A stretch of DNA of 64,000 nucleotides from Triops longicaudatus (GCA_022885665.1 JAGQDJ010000179.1:62001-126000); one strand, 5' to 3'; counted from the stretch's first letter, positions 35,506 through 49,490 are shown. The notes: generated from the letters alone by a model not told the origin. Numbers and translations: made by a program.

Positions 35506-37365
35506 CAACCCCAGTTTAAAATATGTTGATAAAATGGCTGAACATTCAAAACGTGCATGTGCTGGTATACTGAAAGTTCCGGTGAAAACCGTTAACTTTT
35601 TTGAAAACTGTTTTTTCAGCATTTCGTTTTCTTCTTGGGTGTTTTCCAAAATTTGGGGAAATTACTTATTTGCAGCGTTTACCAACAGCTCATAACACGG
35701 CTCTGTGAAACTTATTTCCAGGAAAGCTGCGTATTAAGCGACAAAATAGACCTAGAATTGTCATAACTATTTTTACTTGTGTGTTTAATTTTATCCAATT
35801 TTGTTAGACCAAGGCAGGGCAGGTCTATCAAATGGGGCAGGTCTATCAAAAAGAATTTTTGACAGGTTAAATACCCTCAAATAACATGAATATCAACCTT
35901 AATCTTATTAGTAAGCTGTAAATAAAATCCGTTCACACAGTGTTAGGAGCCCTTCACGGAATACCGACACAGGATGGGAGGCATGACAGAGGGAGCACAA
36001 AAATATGCATCGGTTTCATTTGACCAGCTTTGATTTTCTAAGTGTTGGTCTTCTTTGCTGGACATAGCACCAGTGTTTACTTTGAGTACTTTCAGAGCAA
36101 ACTCGCGTGTATGATCATAAATGCTTAGACCAATATTTAGCACATCATTGAAAATTGTATGTATTATAATGGCAAAGTAACGCGCTACCTTATAAATGAA
36201 AAGGAATGTAATAGTAAGTTTAAAGTGAAAACTAATTGTATTATGATATCGCTTTTGTCACCCACGTGTAGAACAGTGTTCGAGATTAAGCGGACGCAGA
36301 AACCGCACTGAGGCTGTCTGTAAAAGACAAAAATTATTTTATGATTTTGAATAAATCTGCGCTTGCAAATAGCGTACACTCTTTTCCATGGAAAGTGGCC
36401 CCAACAAAGTTCCCATACCTAACGCCGTGGCAGTTGCGCGAGTGTGTCCACTTTAGGCTCCTTTGAACGCCCCCGTCCCGCAGCGTCGGTTTCTTACACA
36501 GTGCCGAGCCGTTAGCATAAGTTTTTTTTTCTTTTTTTTTTTATTGAGTGTACACAATTCTTGTTGGCGGTTAAATCGTAGAAATTCCTTGTATCGTCCT
36601 AGAACTTCGCGTGTTGTGTATTTTTTGCTTCTACGGACCTTTTCTTTTTTAAGTCTGTGAGATATTTTTGAGATAGCAGTCCAATAGCAGCTTCTTTTTA
36701 CTGCCTTATCACGTTTACAAATTGAAGTGTTAACGAGAAAGGATGGCCAAGGGGTAATCCAAAGATCCAGTTTCTTTTTTCGTTCCGTCCGATTGCAACC
36801 TTGCCTGAATTCTTTGTGCCTGGCGCCATCTCATCTGAATGCAAATGACGCAGAGTTTCGAGTTTAATTTAAAAATGGGCGTGCTTTTCCCTCTGGTAGA
36901 AGCCCCTGTTAGTGGTTATACTTTTATTACTTTTATTTCCGAAATTATGTCTTTCTCACCACATTAAAAAGCTGAGCATCGTCTTCCTCCCAAAGAGAAA
37001 AGAAAAATAAATAAAAGCTGCTGCCTGACACTGAAATTAAAGTAAGCATTTTCCCAAGCCGCTTGAAAAATGAGCAACACATTCTGTTCAGATGCCGAAA
37101 TTGAGTTGTCAAGAACCAGCAACCTTTCGTTTGTAATTTACAATAAATCTACATTTTTTCTTCAACTTTCTTTTCTCCGTCTTCATCCTTCGTTCCTGTT
37201 TTCGTTTCTTCACAGAGATCGGTACCTTAAGAATTCCGAAAAAGGACCCAGAAAAGAGAAAAGGAAAAAAAAGAAGAACTCATAAAAGCCATACAAATAC
37301 GAATTCGTGCAAAAAAGGGGGAGAAGAAGAAAATCTTTTTGGATTTCAGTGTGCCACACTGAAGA

Positions 37366-40300
37366 ATGCGATGGTGCGTCATCACTACGAAGGGGGCCAT
37401 GAGGGGCCTATGGGGGCTGATCCTTTCAACCACCGTTTTGGCGGTAGCTGCTGCTGCAACCTGTAAGTTTTCATCTTCAACCTTGCGTTCCTTATTTAAA
37501 TTACGAAATTTATAACTCCCTCCCCCCGAGAGATCCCCTTTTACTTTGGGTTTTTGGGTAACCAAACGAGTTTTGTACCTTTTATGGGCAAGAACCTTTT
37601 GTAAAAATAGTAACTACCCAAGGTCCCAAGATGAAGAAGACATCACCTTTAGCGTAATTTCCTTAATTAAGACAGCACTTCTGGGGGAAATATTTTGTAA
37701 AGGATTTTAAATCAAACTTTACTTTCTCACATCTTTTATTTTTTGCAGAGCTGCATTGCTTGATTCACACTTATGTCACTTTCGTGAAATTCATAAAATA
37801 AAAACGGGTGAAACGTAAATTTAAGCGGTTGAAAGGTTTTAATATTTGCTAAAGTAATAAAATTTACCGTTTGACGCCGAAGGAGATCAGTCATTCATTT
37901 CAGTGTTCGGCCACGAGATGCAAGTCCGTGCACTGTGAAGTTGGGCTTGGAGTGCAAAGAAGAGATTTTTCCATTAGATTACTGTTGCTTTTAGTAGCAA
38001 ACATTTCGGCAATGGGTTGCAAATTGTGAATGGAATGCACCGCTGGCACTCCTTCAAGTGTCGCCACTGAAGATTTGCGTCAGACCAGGCCAAATTGCAG
38101 GAAAGCGGTGTCAATTCAGATCAAGCAGAAAACAATTGTGTTAAAACTAAACTGATTTCAGTTCATTTCACACTATCGAGAATGAAATCAATTTAACTCA
38201 CTTCTTTTATGGGATTCTATGAAAAGCCCATTAGATTCATTGGGTGCGTTTTTTCTGACTAGATTCAGTTGAAAGCCAGATAGGGTTTACTTTGTTGTCT
38301 CTCGCAAGCAACTTAGCGTGTGGTCACACTGTTTGGGAATTGTAGCCATAAAGTATTGGTTCTTCCAAGGAATTAAAGCCGCCAGTTCACGTCTAAAATG
38401 TTCGAAAGCTAGATCCCCCATACGTCAATCACCTCATTCGGGGACGTAATAGCCGTGAAAACGCGAAGATTGCACGGATTGAAAACCATCCGAAATCTTA
38501 CTCGATTAGTTAGAAAAGACCAAGATTTGACGTTTTTTGAATTCTAAAACATGTTATACCGAAGTATTCTTTAAAGTAGTTCAAAAATAAGGAACAGGTT
38601 CAATTCAAAGGAACAGAATTCAATACAGTTGACTTTAATCATTGTGTTATTTTGTTTAGTGCAGCTCAGTTATATGAATTCATGTGTATTGTCCTATTCT
38701 TCAGCCATATTAAGCCGAAGAATAGGATATAAATTGCGCCCAGTAAATTTTTAGGTTAGGTTAAGTTTCTCAGGATCAGTTAGATTAAATTGGGTTAGGT
38801 TGTGTCAGATTAAGGGAAATTGAGTAAAACTTTGACATCAGAGGCGCCTAAGACGAAAGTAAACGGATGGAAACACTGTAATTGTAATAGTAATCTGTGA
38901 TGCATTTTTTAACAAAAATCTTAAATTTTTCGCAAAATTCTTACTGATCCTTGTTCGCCTACAACTAACTAGTGCAAAAGTGTCACTTAAAAACTTTCAG
39001 ATTTGAAAAAAAGCGACAAAAATAGAGCAGCATTTTTACGAGGCGTATAATGAATAAGTACCCGCAAGTCAATAAGAACTAACGCGTCAATATTCCAGAA
39101 TTAACAGTGTAGCGTTTTCGTTTCTTTTCTCAACTTTGAACAAAAGATGTTGGACTTTTCTTAATTCATTATTCTGTCAAATAGACTAACGAGTCTCAAT
39201 GGTATAATACCGTTGTATCTTTATTAATGATAGAGGACAAGATAATTTAATAAACTGTGCATTTTAAAGAGTGCTTTCGGTTAACGATATTATGTTCTAG
39301 CGACGATATGAAATTAAATGGGGAACCTTTGTATTTTATTAGAACCTTTGTATATTGGTTTATTTGAAGGACGCGAAAAGGCGGAGTGAAGTTTAATTCC
39401 CTAGATCTTGCGAGTTTTGCGAACATATTCTCAGACGTTCTTACAAACATATTCCTTGCTCACTTTCATGGGAATATATACTCAGGAAAACCTTTCCAAT
39501 TCTCTAAATTTGTCTAGTGTGACCTCTCGGCAAAGGGAATTTATTCCAATTCCAACGGATTTTGGACAGTGTGACCGCAGCCTTAGCTTTTTGAATATCT
39601 TACAGGTGTTACAAGTGAATTAGTGTTTGAGGGCTGACATGAACGCTCGATTTTTTTCTTTTTTTGAGACGTGGTTACTGCGAATGGATGATGAGGAATA
39701 GTACGATACATGTTGAACTCAGTAAAATTACGTTAAAACCCATTAGTGTTCCTACTGAAGGTCGTCAAGATTGTCTTCTTTAAGTAAAAGAGACTTTCAA
39801 AGTGAAGTTGTTTAAATATTTTTTTTCTGGGTCAATTATTCCGAATTCAGTCAGTTTTTAATTCAGTAAGAACTTCAGTAAGAACTATTCGTAGTGACAA
39901 AAAGTTTTTTGAACCCTGGACATAGTCAACCCAAATTCAACCAACCTGAATTGATTTTAAGTAAAATTTATGTAAATAATTTTGCACTTAAATTAATTCA
40001 GCTTAAATAAGATAAGCTAAATTTTAAAAATGCTTCGATAACGTTAAAGCTACCACTTACAAGTGCACTTATGGATGAAAAACATGGGAATATTTGGTTG
40101 TCTTTTCGTCAAAAACTATTTGATCTGAACTTTTGCTTATTTGTAACCATTTTCAGTTGCCTAAGTCTGAATTAAAGTTGTAAGTTACTTTTTCTTTTAA
40201 AAATTTGAATAGTTATATGTCACTACAGACCGAAAGTTTGGAAGTGTCCTTTTTCTAGAAGTGAAGTATTTCGACGGTTGTGTTAACGTCAGATAGAATG

Positions 40301-43300
40301 CATGACTGAAAATGTATCGGTCACCAATACTTTCAGGTTCTGTAAACTAGTTGTGTTCCCATGCTTTCTTTTGGTGGGTGGGGTTCGAAGTTCTATGAAA
40401 ATAGCTACATTGCATTCCAGTAGCTTTTTGTTTTCTGTTCACTTTTTGAACTTTTTAAGTGCACAGGGTACTTGTTCCTTTGTTTGGCACTTCAATTACC
40501 GTAGCAATTAATTGGTGGTCTGTATGCTCAGTTTTTATTGTTTGCACTCTTCTTATGTTTACACTCCTTTTTTGTCTGTCGTTTGCTTGGGTATCCCACG
40601 ATTAGCCGGCGTTTACTTTGTGCGTCATCCGCAGTCATTGGTTGCGCCGCCAGGCGACCGTGTGGTGTTTGAGTGCCAAACGAATGTACCACCGGAACGC
40701 GTTGTTTGGCTGCATGATGGCAAACCGCTCAACGCACCACTTAACCTGCTTGAGAACAAAGAAGAGAATAATGCCACGCCAGCGACTCTGGCGGGGACTC
40801 GAGAAAGTGAACGCAGTCACGACGTACGGATTTCAGGGCCATGGGGTACGCACTTGGCCGTGCGCGTGGGCAAAGCTTCCCACAAATACCGCCACCAAGC
40901 GGGAGACTACCAGTGCGTGGCCTGGTTTGGAGCGGTGGCGCTGACGTCGCTGCCGGCCAAGTTGTCCATCGCATCGCTGGGACAATTTCTGTGGCCTAAT
41001 ACGGACAGTGCCTTGGCCACGCCCTGGCGACGTGCAAAAACAGGGGATGAAGAGGAGGTAGGGGGCGTGCCCACCGGTGGTAAACATCGAAGTGGTGTCA
41101 CTGACTCATCGGCGGAGAGTACTCAGGGACCGAGCCAACTGGTAGAGCCAGTAGGCAGAGGAGCTTCTTCGGCCGGGAGAACGAGAGGAAGTCATAGGAA
41201 TGCAGGGAATGGCCAGGATAATCGGAGCAATCCCAAAACGACAGTATTGCAGCAGAAAGTATGGACGCTGGAGGTAGGAGAAGGAAGCGTGGTAGTCATT
41301 CCCTGCGCAGCGCCTTTGTCCGATCCGCCGGCTACCGTGACGGTATATTTCAATGGCCGCTCCTTGACTCCCAATGGTAAGTGCTCTATTCTTATCGTTT
41401 CCGAGAAAAAAAAAATAGATAGTGCGTTTTAACATGTGAAGTAAGAATTGATGTTACTACTACGTCGCCTATTAGGTATTAGCTGGGCTAAAACCGATAA
41501 TATTTTCCAAGTTTCCTTCCGAAAGAGTTTTAATTGTAAATAAATCCCAAATATTTTTAACTACAGCACTTGAAGACCAACACCGATAAGTAAGAGTACT
41601 GCAAAAGACTCTTTGCAAAAAAAAGTGTTCAATTGCAACACAAGCCTCTATTACGATAATAGTGAACACGTATGTTTCATATTTTTGGTTTGGTTTCAAG
41701 CGCATCCTGCGTGTAAATTTACCTAAGCTAACGTAATTGAACGTATGTATGCCTACCATATTTTAGCGTAATTTTGCCAAAATCCCATAACGTAAGGTCA
41801 CGTCACCATACCACGCATATTTTGTTTCATTTATATTTTGTTCCTACTACGCCAACTATCGAGTATTAGCCACTCTAGCACGATCATTATGCTAAATTAT
41901 CACACTGTGACCAAAACATTAGTTTCGTCATTAATTAAACACTGTATCTCGCCGCTGTTTTGTACACTTGTACAAGTGTCTTTTTTCTGACGAATTGAAA
42001 AATCTAGTATTTATAGTCAAATTTCGGAACAGACTTTTCTAAACTTGCAGTGAAATAAATTTTATATAGTTTAGGTTTGTTTACTACGCCAGAAGGAAAA
42101 CGGTTTTAATATGTGAGCATATGAAGCAGCTATAGGTCGTGAAGACAAAAAGCAAATAGTGTATGTGGTAGATCTCCGATTCTGACAACTCTGATTATAC
42201 CAACCACCTCGTAAATTTTTTCTTCGTTAAATGTGTTTTATTTTCACTCAATTTGAAGCGTTTACAGACGCTAAAGATCCTAATAAGTTGTATACTACTA
42301 GTACTATTACTACTACGGAAGTCCTGTAACAGTACAAAATCTCTCGTAGTGCGCTCACAGAAACATTACCAAATAAAAATTAATTCATTTTAGCTTATTT
42401 TCCGTTTAGTTTACGAAAATAAGTTGTTTACTAAAATATCCCTAATGAACTGAACGTGTAGCCTATATGTCTGATTTTGGTAACTATTTTAATGACTACC
42501 CTCCGGTTCCGATAGGTTAACTAATCGGAGCTCTACTGTATTTGAAGCTTACGGTTTTCATAACGTTTTGCCGTTTAAACTGGAGCCTCCATAACTGTTG
42601 CGTTTTATTGCAGTGGTCACCACTTAATTGGACAAAGTTTATATGAATACTTCGTACAATGGAAAGAAAAGTTGACAGTCCAGTTTGAGCTCATTTAATT
42701 CAATGCACTCTGGATGTTTAATATGCCGACTGTTTGAACACTGTTCGTCTGGTCCTGAGACTATTTAAGAAAGCGGATTGCAATGTGTTTTTTACTTCTA
42801 CTTTACCACTCCGTAAAATACTACCTTCGTTACGCCACTGTGCGTGGCGTATTATATATTCTATTATGTATTATTTTTGTACCGTTATATGTAGTACGTT
42901 CGTATTATTATGTATGAGTTGCTCTTGCGGAAGGAAAGGGTCTAATCGTGTGTTTTTTTCCTTCACAGAGCGAATACGTTTCATGACATCAGGGAATTTG
43001 CACATAGCTAAAGTAACTACTGCAGAAGTGGGGAACTACACGTGTGTTGCAGCTAATCACATCTCGGGGGAAATCCAGGAACACTCCGTCATTTGGCAGC
43101 TCCGCGTAGTGAAAAACCCGCCAATGGCGCCACCTGATTTTCTTCAGAGGCCCGATACTCGATACATTGCTCAAATTGGTATGTCATCCTCGTTTTAGGA
43201 AATTTTCTGCATACACTTTGATCTGTTGCTTTATTTCTTTATATTGATATTTGGTATATTATTTATTTTGTTGTATTTTATTTTTGATTTAGGTTCTAAT

Positions 43301-46300
43301 GTAACGCTGGAATGTGCGGTCCATGGCTGGCCCAAAGCGACCGTCGTGTGGCGAAAAGATGGAAGCGAATTCGACAAAAATCGGTACCTTACTTGGGCCG
43401 ATAGTTTGGATGTACTAAGTGCGCAAACTCAGGACGAAGGGACGTATTACTGCGATGCAACGCAAGGTGGTGTCACCATCCGAGCGTCTACCATATTGCA
43501 GATCGTTGGTACATACAAATTTAAATGTATAAAGTTTTTTCATTATTCTATTTGGTGCTCTGTTTTTCTAGATGCACCACGTATAACCAAAGCGCCGGTA
43601 GATGCTTCTGTGGAAGAGGGCGAGAACGCTATTTTGGAATGCGCAGCGATGGGTAAACCGCCGCCGGATATCACGTGGCTTTTTAATGGTGAATCTGTGC
43701 AGAATAATTCGCATGTGCGGGTATTAGGTAATTTTTTTAATTTTTTTATCATTTTGTCTCTTAACTTCGCAGCTGTCGTTTAATATACCACGTTAATTAA
43801 TTACTTGAAACTATTTAATAGTCCATTTCGATTATATTACTTTAAGATTTCACTTTTTTGTTCGTCCTTTAATAAATAAGAGCTAGTGTGTTATGAATTT
43901 CGTTTTCTTTTCACGTAGTTTCTCACATTTCATTTTTCGCTGGAATTTTTCGTTTTCTATTTTTTTTTAATCCTTATAAAGTTTGCTAACCATTGCAAAT
44001 ATAATTCTCGTTTTTTTTTTTCACAGACAAGAAGCTGGTAGTAAACACAGCCGGCAAAAGGCATGCGGGTATTTACCAATGTTTTGCTACCAACGCAGTG
44101 GGCGTGGCTGAAGGTGCGGCTACTTTGCAAGTTTTACCCCGCCCAGTAGGTGGTCCTGGAAGAGAAAGTTTTGCGGATAGCGACTTTGAAGACGAAGAAG
44201 ATGGTGACGGAGATGAGCAAGGCGCTGGCGCCCATGGCTCGGATTCTAACCTCTCGCCATCTAGTGATCGCAAAAACAAACGTCGCCAGAAAGGTATTTT
44301 TGGGGATTTTCGTACTGTACTATCTTTTTAGTAACTTTTGCTAACCCTTGTTGTTTTTCACATTATTAGTTTATTTTATTTATTGTGTATATATTTTCTG
44401 TTACTTATCTTCTGGTATTTATTTAGTTCTAATATTGTCCACTTTACAAATTATTTTCACATCATTCCTAAAATGCGTTTACTTTCCAGCTTTTAGTTCA
44501 TAATTTATCCATTTCTCTACTACTTATGCTGTTACCCGTGCATTTGTTTCAATTCTAATCTATGCACTACTGAAACAAATTTCCATACTAGAATACATGT
44601 TTATTTTGTGTGGCATCCAAAGAAATTGTTGAAACTATTCATACAATTTACTTTCTAATTAGAATTTTGCAATGGGTATATAAATTTTCACGTATTTAAA
44701 GGACCTTAGAGTGTAATACTTTTAACTGCACAGTGAATAATGATTATACTTTAAAATAGTTATGATTCCGCCTTCCAAGCCCAATATTACGCGCTTGACG
44801 GATGAATCCGTTATGGTACGGTGGTCTGTACCCCCTAACGAAGGGCTGTCGATCGAATTTTTCAAAGTCCAGTATAAAGAAGTGACCGGTTCGAAGAAAG
44901 GAGCGCGCTGGAGGACCATTGACGAAGATATTCCGGCGCATATCCGCAGTTATGAAGTTACGGGTCTGCGAGCTGGGCAAGTTTACAAGTAAAAACACTT
45001 TTTCTTCTTTTTAAGCATTTTTCTTTTTTAGCGCTTTACATTGTGTAGCAAAAAAACGTGTCAACCAGGCCTAAACAAATTTCAAAAAGGAAAAGTCGAT
45101 GCATAGTTGGGTTGTACGAAACCTGAATTAGAATAATTAATTTTTAAAAGTAGAGAAAAATAAGCCGACTTAGTCGCTTTCTTTGAAAGTAAAGAAATTC
45201 AATTCAGTCATATCGAGCTTTTGAAATTCAAATCGTAGTCATTAAAAAACCGTTTTCTGAACCTGCGAACTGGCGTACCTCAGAAGCCTTAGGTAGTCAT
45301 TTGCAGCAGCACAACTATTGCGTTTTTTGAAATGCAGGTTTTTCGAAAGAAATACGATTAATGTGTTTTTGTTGTATAACTCAATAGGTTTCGTATCGCA
45401 GCGGTGTACTCGAATAATGACAACAAACTAGGACCGAATTCGGAGCGTTTTTTGCTCGAGAAAGAATCACCGAAACGAAAACCGGTTGTCAGTCCCATAA
45501 TCACTAGCTTAAAACCGGTTTCGCAATCCGCGCTAGTCATCACGTGGGAGGTAAATTGCAAATTTTTTTTATATTTTAAGAATTTTCATAATATTTATAA
45601 TTGAATTGATGTTTTTATTATACTCGTTTTGTTTTTTATAGTATCCCGAGATGGAAACTTCCTCCGTGCAAGGTTTCTTTATTTATTATCGCTCAACGAC
45701 TAGTGCTGGCGATTACGCTAAAATCACCGTCTTGGGTCCGACGAGCCGATCACACATCGTCACACATCTGTTGCCCGAAACGCATTACGATTTGAAGATG
45801 CAAGCATTCAATATGGCCGGTCCTTCAGAATTTTCACGCATTTTCACCAATAGAACGTTAGGTAATAAATGCTGAGATGCTCAAATCACTTTACTTTGAA
45901 GCTTTCCTTCGTTTTTCTTGTCCTTTAATGATTCTTTAGGCACATACTTTCTTAAAAGTACTTTTTTATCTTTTCCATTCTTGTAAGTATTCGATAAACT
46001 TTTCTCTCGTCGTTTTGTTTTATTTTTCTATACTGTTTTCTTATTTCTTTTCTCCATTCGTACGAATATTTTCTGCTTTGCATTTTTACGCCTTTCTTTG
46101 TTTATTCGCTTTTGCTTTTCCGAGAAATGTATTGTAAAAATTGTTGAACAGTGAAAACTCAAATTCACAAAATTTAATAATTTGTTATGTAAATAGGTTC
46201 TAGCACCGTTCCAGCGATGGGCACGACACTAGCGCCAATGGATATAGTGAGCTCTGGCATGGGTTCGTCGAACGATCAGTTGTACTTAGTACTGGGAGCA

Positions 46301-47229
46301 GTACTGGGCGGTTTGGCTGTATTAGTCGCCTTGTTTGTGGCGTTATACCATTGTCGTAACCGTCAACAAGCTAGTAGGAGCATCTTTGAAACATTTTTGT
46401 GCTAGAAGTTAGTCTTAATGATGGAATTTTTGTCTGTTTTAGATCGCTCAGCACGCCAAACGCAGCCAAAACCGGTTGATCCTGCGTTGCAGATATGTTT
46501 AGAGCAGCCTCCATTACCTGACAAGTACCTGAACGGCCAGTTGAGTCAAAGAAATGCGCCTTCGTCCGTTGTAGACACCAATATTGGAATAGTGGCGCCA
46601 GCTAACGGCAGAATCGGTCGTGGAGCGAAAGTGCAACACATAAAAGTAAATGTTTTCATCTTTTCTTCTTTACTTTATTATTTTAATCTATTTCTGTTTT
46701 CATTTAGCTCTATTTCTGATTTTTATGATTGGTAATATTTTTGTCCAAAACCGAGAACTTTTGTGGTAAAATCCTTAAAATGTTGTGTGCATTATGAAAT
46801 TTTAATTTGACTATTTTTTATTTTTGTTTTTCGTTTGATAGCATGCGCTTTGATTTAAGTGTAGTATTTTTAAGTTATCTTTATGATTACCCACAACGTA
46901 AGCAATTTTTTAATTTGCAAATAATCTTGTTCTGGTATTAGCAAGGATCGGAGGAGACTTCCTTTAGTATTCCGCAATTGACCGGTAGTCCAAGGCCGTT
47001 GTCGGGTTCAAGAATCTTTCTACGTGCGCGATCAAGAGATTCTTTGGGTGAATCGGACGATTCAGGTGACGATTCATTGAGCAATCGAGATTACGGGCCG
47101 CAATCTGGTGACGGATGCCAGCACCGTGGTGCGAACGTGAGAAAAACGGTAGGGCCTCCTCCGGGTGACTTACGGAGGGAAAATTGGGAGACGGTGCCGG
47201 GTGTAGGCAACAGTGAAAAGTTTATATAA
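37366..47229 (+). CDS. ihog: Interference hedgehog (Ihog/Boi), Hedgehog co-receptor
   Basis: Type I membrane protein that binds Hedgehog and Patched at the cell surface. Coding exons: 37366-37462, 40606-41376, 42969-43178, 43293-43508, 43572-43727, 44027-44293, 44760-44988, 45388-45550, 45642-45861, 46197-46373, 46443-46645, 46942-47229. All junctions are GT-AG and in phase (mostly phase 1), giving 998 aa. Order: signal peptide; Ig1 (34-155, FEC…YQC); a Ser/Gly-rich linker (about 160-248); Ig2 (split by a 1.6-kb intron); Ig3 (LEC…YYC); Ig4 (LEC…YQC); a charged linker (528-572); FN3-1 with the family signatures DESVMVRW, FKVQY and VYSNNDNK; FN3-2; a transmembrane helix (about 805-829); a 170-residue cytoplasmic tail rich in Ser. 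Four Ig plus two FN3 is the arthropod Ihog/Boi layout (vertebrate CDO/BOC have three FN3). I cannot tell ihog from boi. ATG at 37399 is an alternative start. Confidence 0.93.
37463..40605 (+). other. ihog intron 1 (3.1 kb)
   Basis: Donor CCT|GTAAGT, acceptor CCCACGATTAG|CC, phase 1. It contains a short TTAGGTTA-like patch (38750-38830), otherwise unremarkable AT-rich DNA. An open frame extends upstream of the acceptor (from 40512) but is not signal-peptide-like and is better explained as intron. Confidence 0.8.
41377..42968 (+). other. ihog intron 2 (1.6 kb)
   Basis: Splits the Ig2 domain, phase 1. It ends TTCCTTCACAG|AG. A Tigger/pogo-like end (CTCCGATT…CTACTGTA, about 42164-42540) may be a small decayed element; the termini match only in part. 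Confidence 0.75.
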
Positions 47230-47476
47230 AATCAAGAAAAAAAGACAATGCATAAATTTTTTCCTTGTTGTTGTAAATAGTACGTAAAAAAGATTAAGAA
47301 AGAGTGTTGTCGATTTGCCTTTGTTGAACAAATGTACAGTAAAGTAAAGAAACATTGTTTGGTACAAAATATTTTGTAACTTGAACCCGTCCTTTTTATG
47401 CCTTTGTGAAACGTTGTTGTAAGAAAAAAGAACAAGGCTGTGTTGTAAATTTTGAAAACAATGCATAATATTTATT

Positions 47477-47482
47477 ATTAAA
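47477..47482 (+). terminator. Poly(A) signal candidate of ihog
   Basis: ATTAAA about 250 nt after the ihog stop, followed by the GT-rich stretch TGCGTTGGCAGTTTTTT. No AATAAA occurs between stop and this site. Confidence 0.4.
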
Positions 47483-48502
47483 GAACTCAACTTTCTATTT
47501 TGCGTTGGCAGTTTTTTAATATTTTTTTTCAGGGAATCAACGAACCTCATAATTAGAGCCTTTACTCTGTGACTCTGTTTTTACCACGTTTTAATAGTCT
47601 GCATTCGAAAAGTCTTTTAACTCATTGTTATGCATAATTTCTTTTTAATTCGGGCTTATAGGGCTTATTTCAAACAGTTTCTCCTCCTAATTCGCCAGGT
47701 GTGCCACCGAGGAAAAGGAAAGAGAAGGCTTTCAAGAAACCCCGCCCAGGATGGTCTCCGTTGCTTATATTTACCATTGTTGCTAGAAATTGTACCAGTT
47801 GCGTACTTCAAACGGTTGGTCAAAAATGTTAGTACAGTGCTTCTCTTCCAGTTGCTCGTGTTGAGGGAAAGAAGGCCTAAGTGCAAATGCTGCACACTAG
47901 GTTACACTATATACTGCACTTTACTGTGTAATTTCAGTTCAGTAATTGGCACTTAAACATCCGTATTGACGTAAGTAACCCGAATGTGCCGTTCATACAA
48001 TGCAAAAGGTGAGAATCACGCAGAATAGTAGTGGTTTTTGTCCAACCCACTTCGATGATTAAAACTGCCCATTTTAAAATAGTCTCTTCAAAAGAAAAGT
48101 GAATGAAATAAAATTTTGAATTTATTAACATTCATCAGCATAATTTAGTGACATAGTCCACCATGTTTTGGGAGTATTGTCCCCTCGAAAAATCACAAAA
48201 TAACATGGTACATTAAAAAAATTAAATTTAACACTCCAACACCTAGAGGGGTGGTAACGGGGCCTTAAAAAGGTCAATAAATGGTCGGGGCACAAAAAGA
48301 AATCAAACGAAAACGTTTTGATATTTTATATAGATTTTTTCAATAGAAAAAAATCGATATACATTTCTATAGAAAAAAAATCTATATAGGGGGTCAGCCA
48401 GGTAATGACGCCATTTTAGGGGATGTGGTAAAGCCAAAAGTGACAACTGAAAGGGATGAGTGATTAGAAAAGTCACGATTTTTTTTTAAGTATGTTCCCT
48501 TA

Positions 48503-48560
48503 GGAGATAATTTGAATTGTACCACCTATCTCCTACCCTAAGGTGTCCCGGTCTACCCTA
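48503..48560 (-). repeat. Dispersed repeat end, copy 2
   Basis: On the minus strand reads GGGTAGACCGGGACACC… to AATTATCTCC, about 75% identical to 35446-35505 in the opposite orientation. Too short to place in a family. Confidence 0.5.
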
Positions 48561-49475
48561 AGCGACGAACTGTAACTCAGTCAATAAAGTTTTAGTGATA
48601 ACTATGTTTTTCTTTCTTGTCTTGTTCAGGATTAAGTCAATTCAAAGTTCTTAATAGACATAAGAGCAAGTACGCCGGCAAAATATGTGGCGTTCAATGA
48701 AAAAAGAATAACCAGGTGCCAAGTACGAGGCATTCTGAAAGACGGGAATACTTGAAAACAAAAGCATATCAGTCTCTCAGGGAGCGTACTTTAATGGCGC
48801 CATCTGAAATTTGCCATTTTTGGACCCCATCCCCCCTTCAGTCACCAACTGTGGCTATTCTCCCTATTCTTGTAACATTTTGGCGTTATTGTTGGCCTTC
48901 CCCACCTATCCCGTGATGGTACCGTTAAAGTACGCTTCTTTACCTACAGTCACTTTCTGCATTTCCCTTTGCGTTAAAGACAAATTTAGTCTCCTGTATC
49001 TTTAGGTCTGCGTCTGCGTTTTATTTTGTACGGAATAGACGTCAGCGCAAATTGAAAAAAGCCTGGACAGAATTAAAAAAATGAATGGCGCTTTCCCCTG
49101 ACAGTTTGCACACTCGTAAGACCCTCTGGTTTTTACGATCATTTAGCCTTATTGTTCGTTCATTTGAAGTCACAGTACTGCAATGAATAGCCAGTGTACC
49201 GCTTCATCTGTTGTCTAATATTTCATGCTAAGTCTTGTCTCCACACGAAATGAAAAAGTAAAAACCAAAAAATATCTGATCTGCACCTTTCGTTCCCCTT
49301 TTACTCCTTAACTGGCTTCGTAGCAAATTATCTCAATTTACTTAACGAGCTAGCTTGCGTTTGCTTCTCATACAAATTCAATGTGGGATTCCACATTCAA
49401 AAGAAAACAAATAATAGTAATAATTTCGGGATCAATGGCGCCGGTCGAACAATTTTCCACACGCGCCAACGGGGA

Positions 49476-49490
49476 GCCAGTCCGCCCCTG
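49476..49490. mobile_element. hAT-like terminal repeat remnant
   Basis: GCCAGTCCGCCCCTG, inward reading CAGGGGCGGACTGGC, a common hAT-type terminus; it matches 4369-4383. Similarity to that locus extends leftward to about 49440. No partner end or target duplication found. Confidence 0.45.

Larger units (their letters stand above)
32691..37365. other. Region upstream of ihog, probably leader and promoter DNA
   Basis: No protein gene called. It includes an A-run (33643-33663), a CA microsatellite (34950-34972), CRE-like sites (33976-34015), a possible leader exon ending at a good donor (GATTCG|GTAAGT, 34285) and a transposon-like end (35446-35505). Confidence 0.45.

Noticed and set aside
40512..40605. 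ATG-started N-terminus directly in front of the ihog Ig1 exon
   Set aside because: The Cys/Tyr-rich leader is a weaker signal peptide than the upstream exon, and a proper acceptor (GATTAG) with matching phase lies at 40605.
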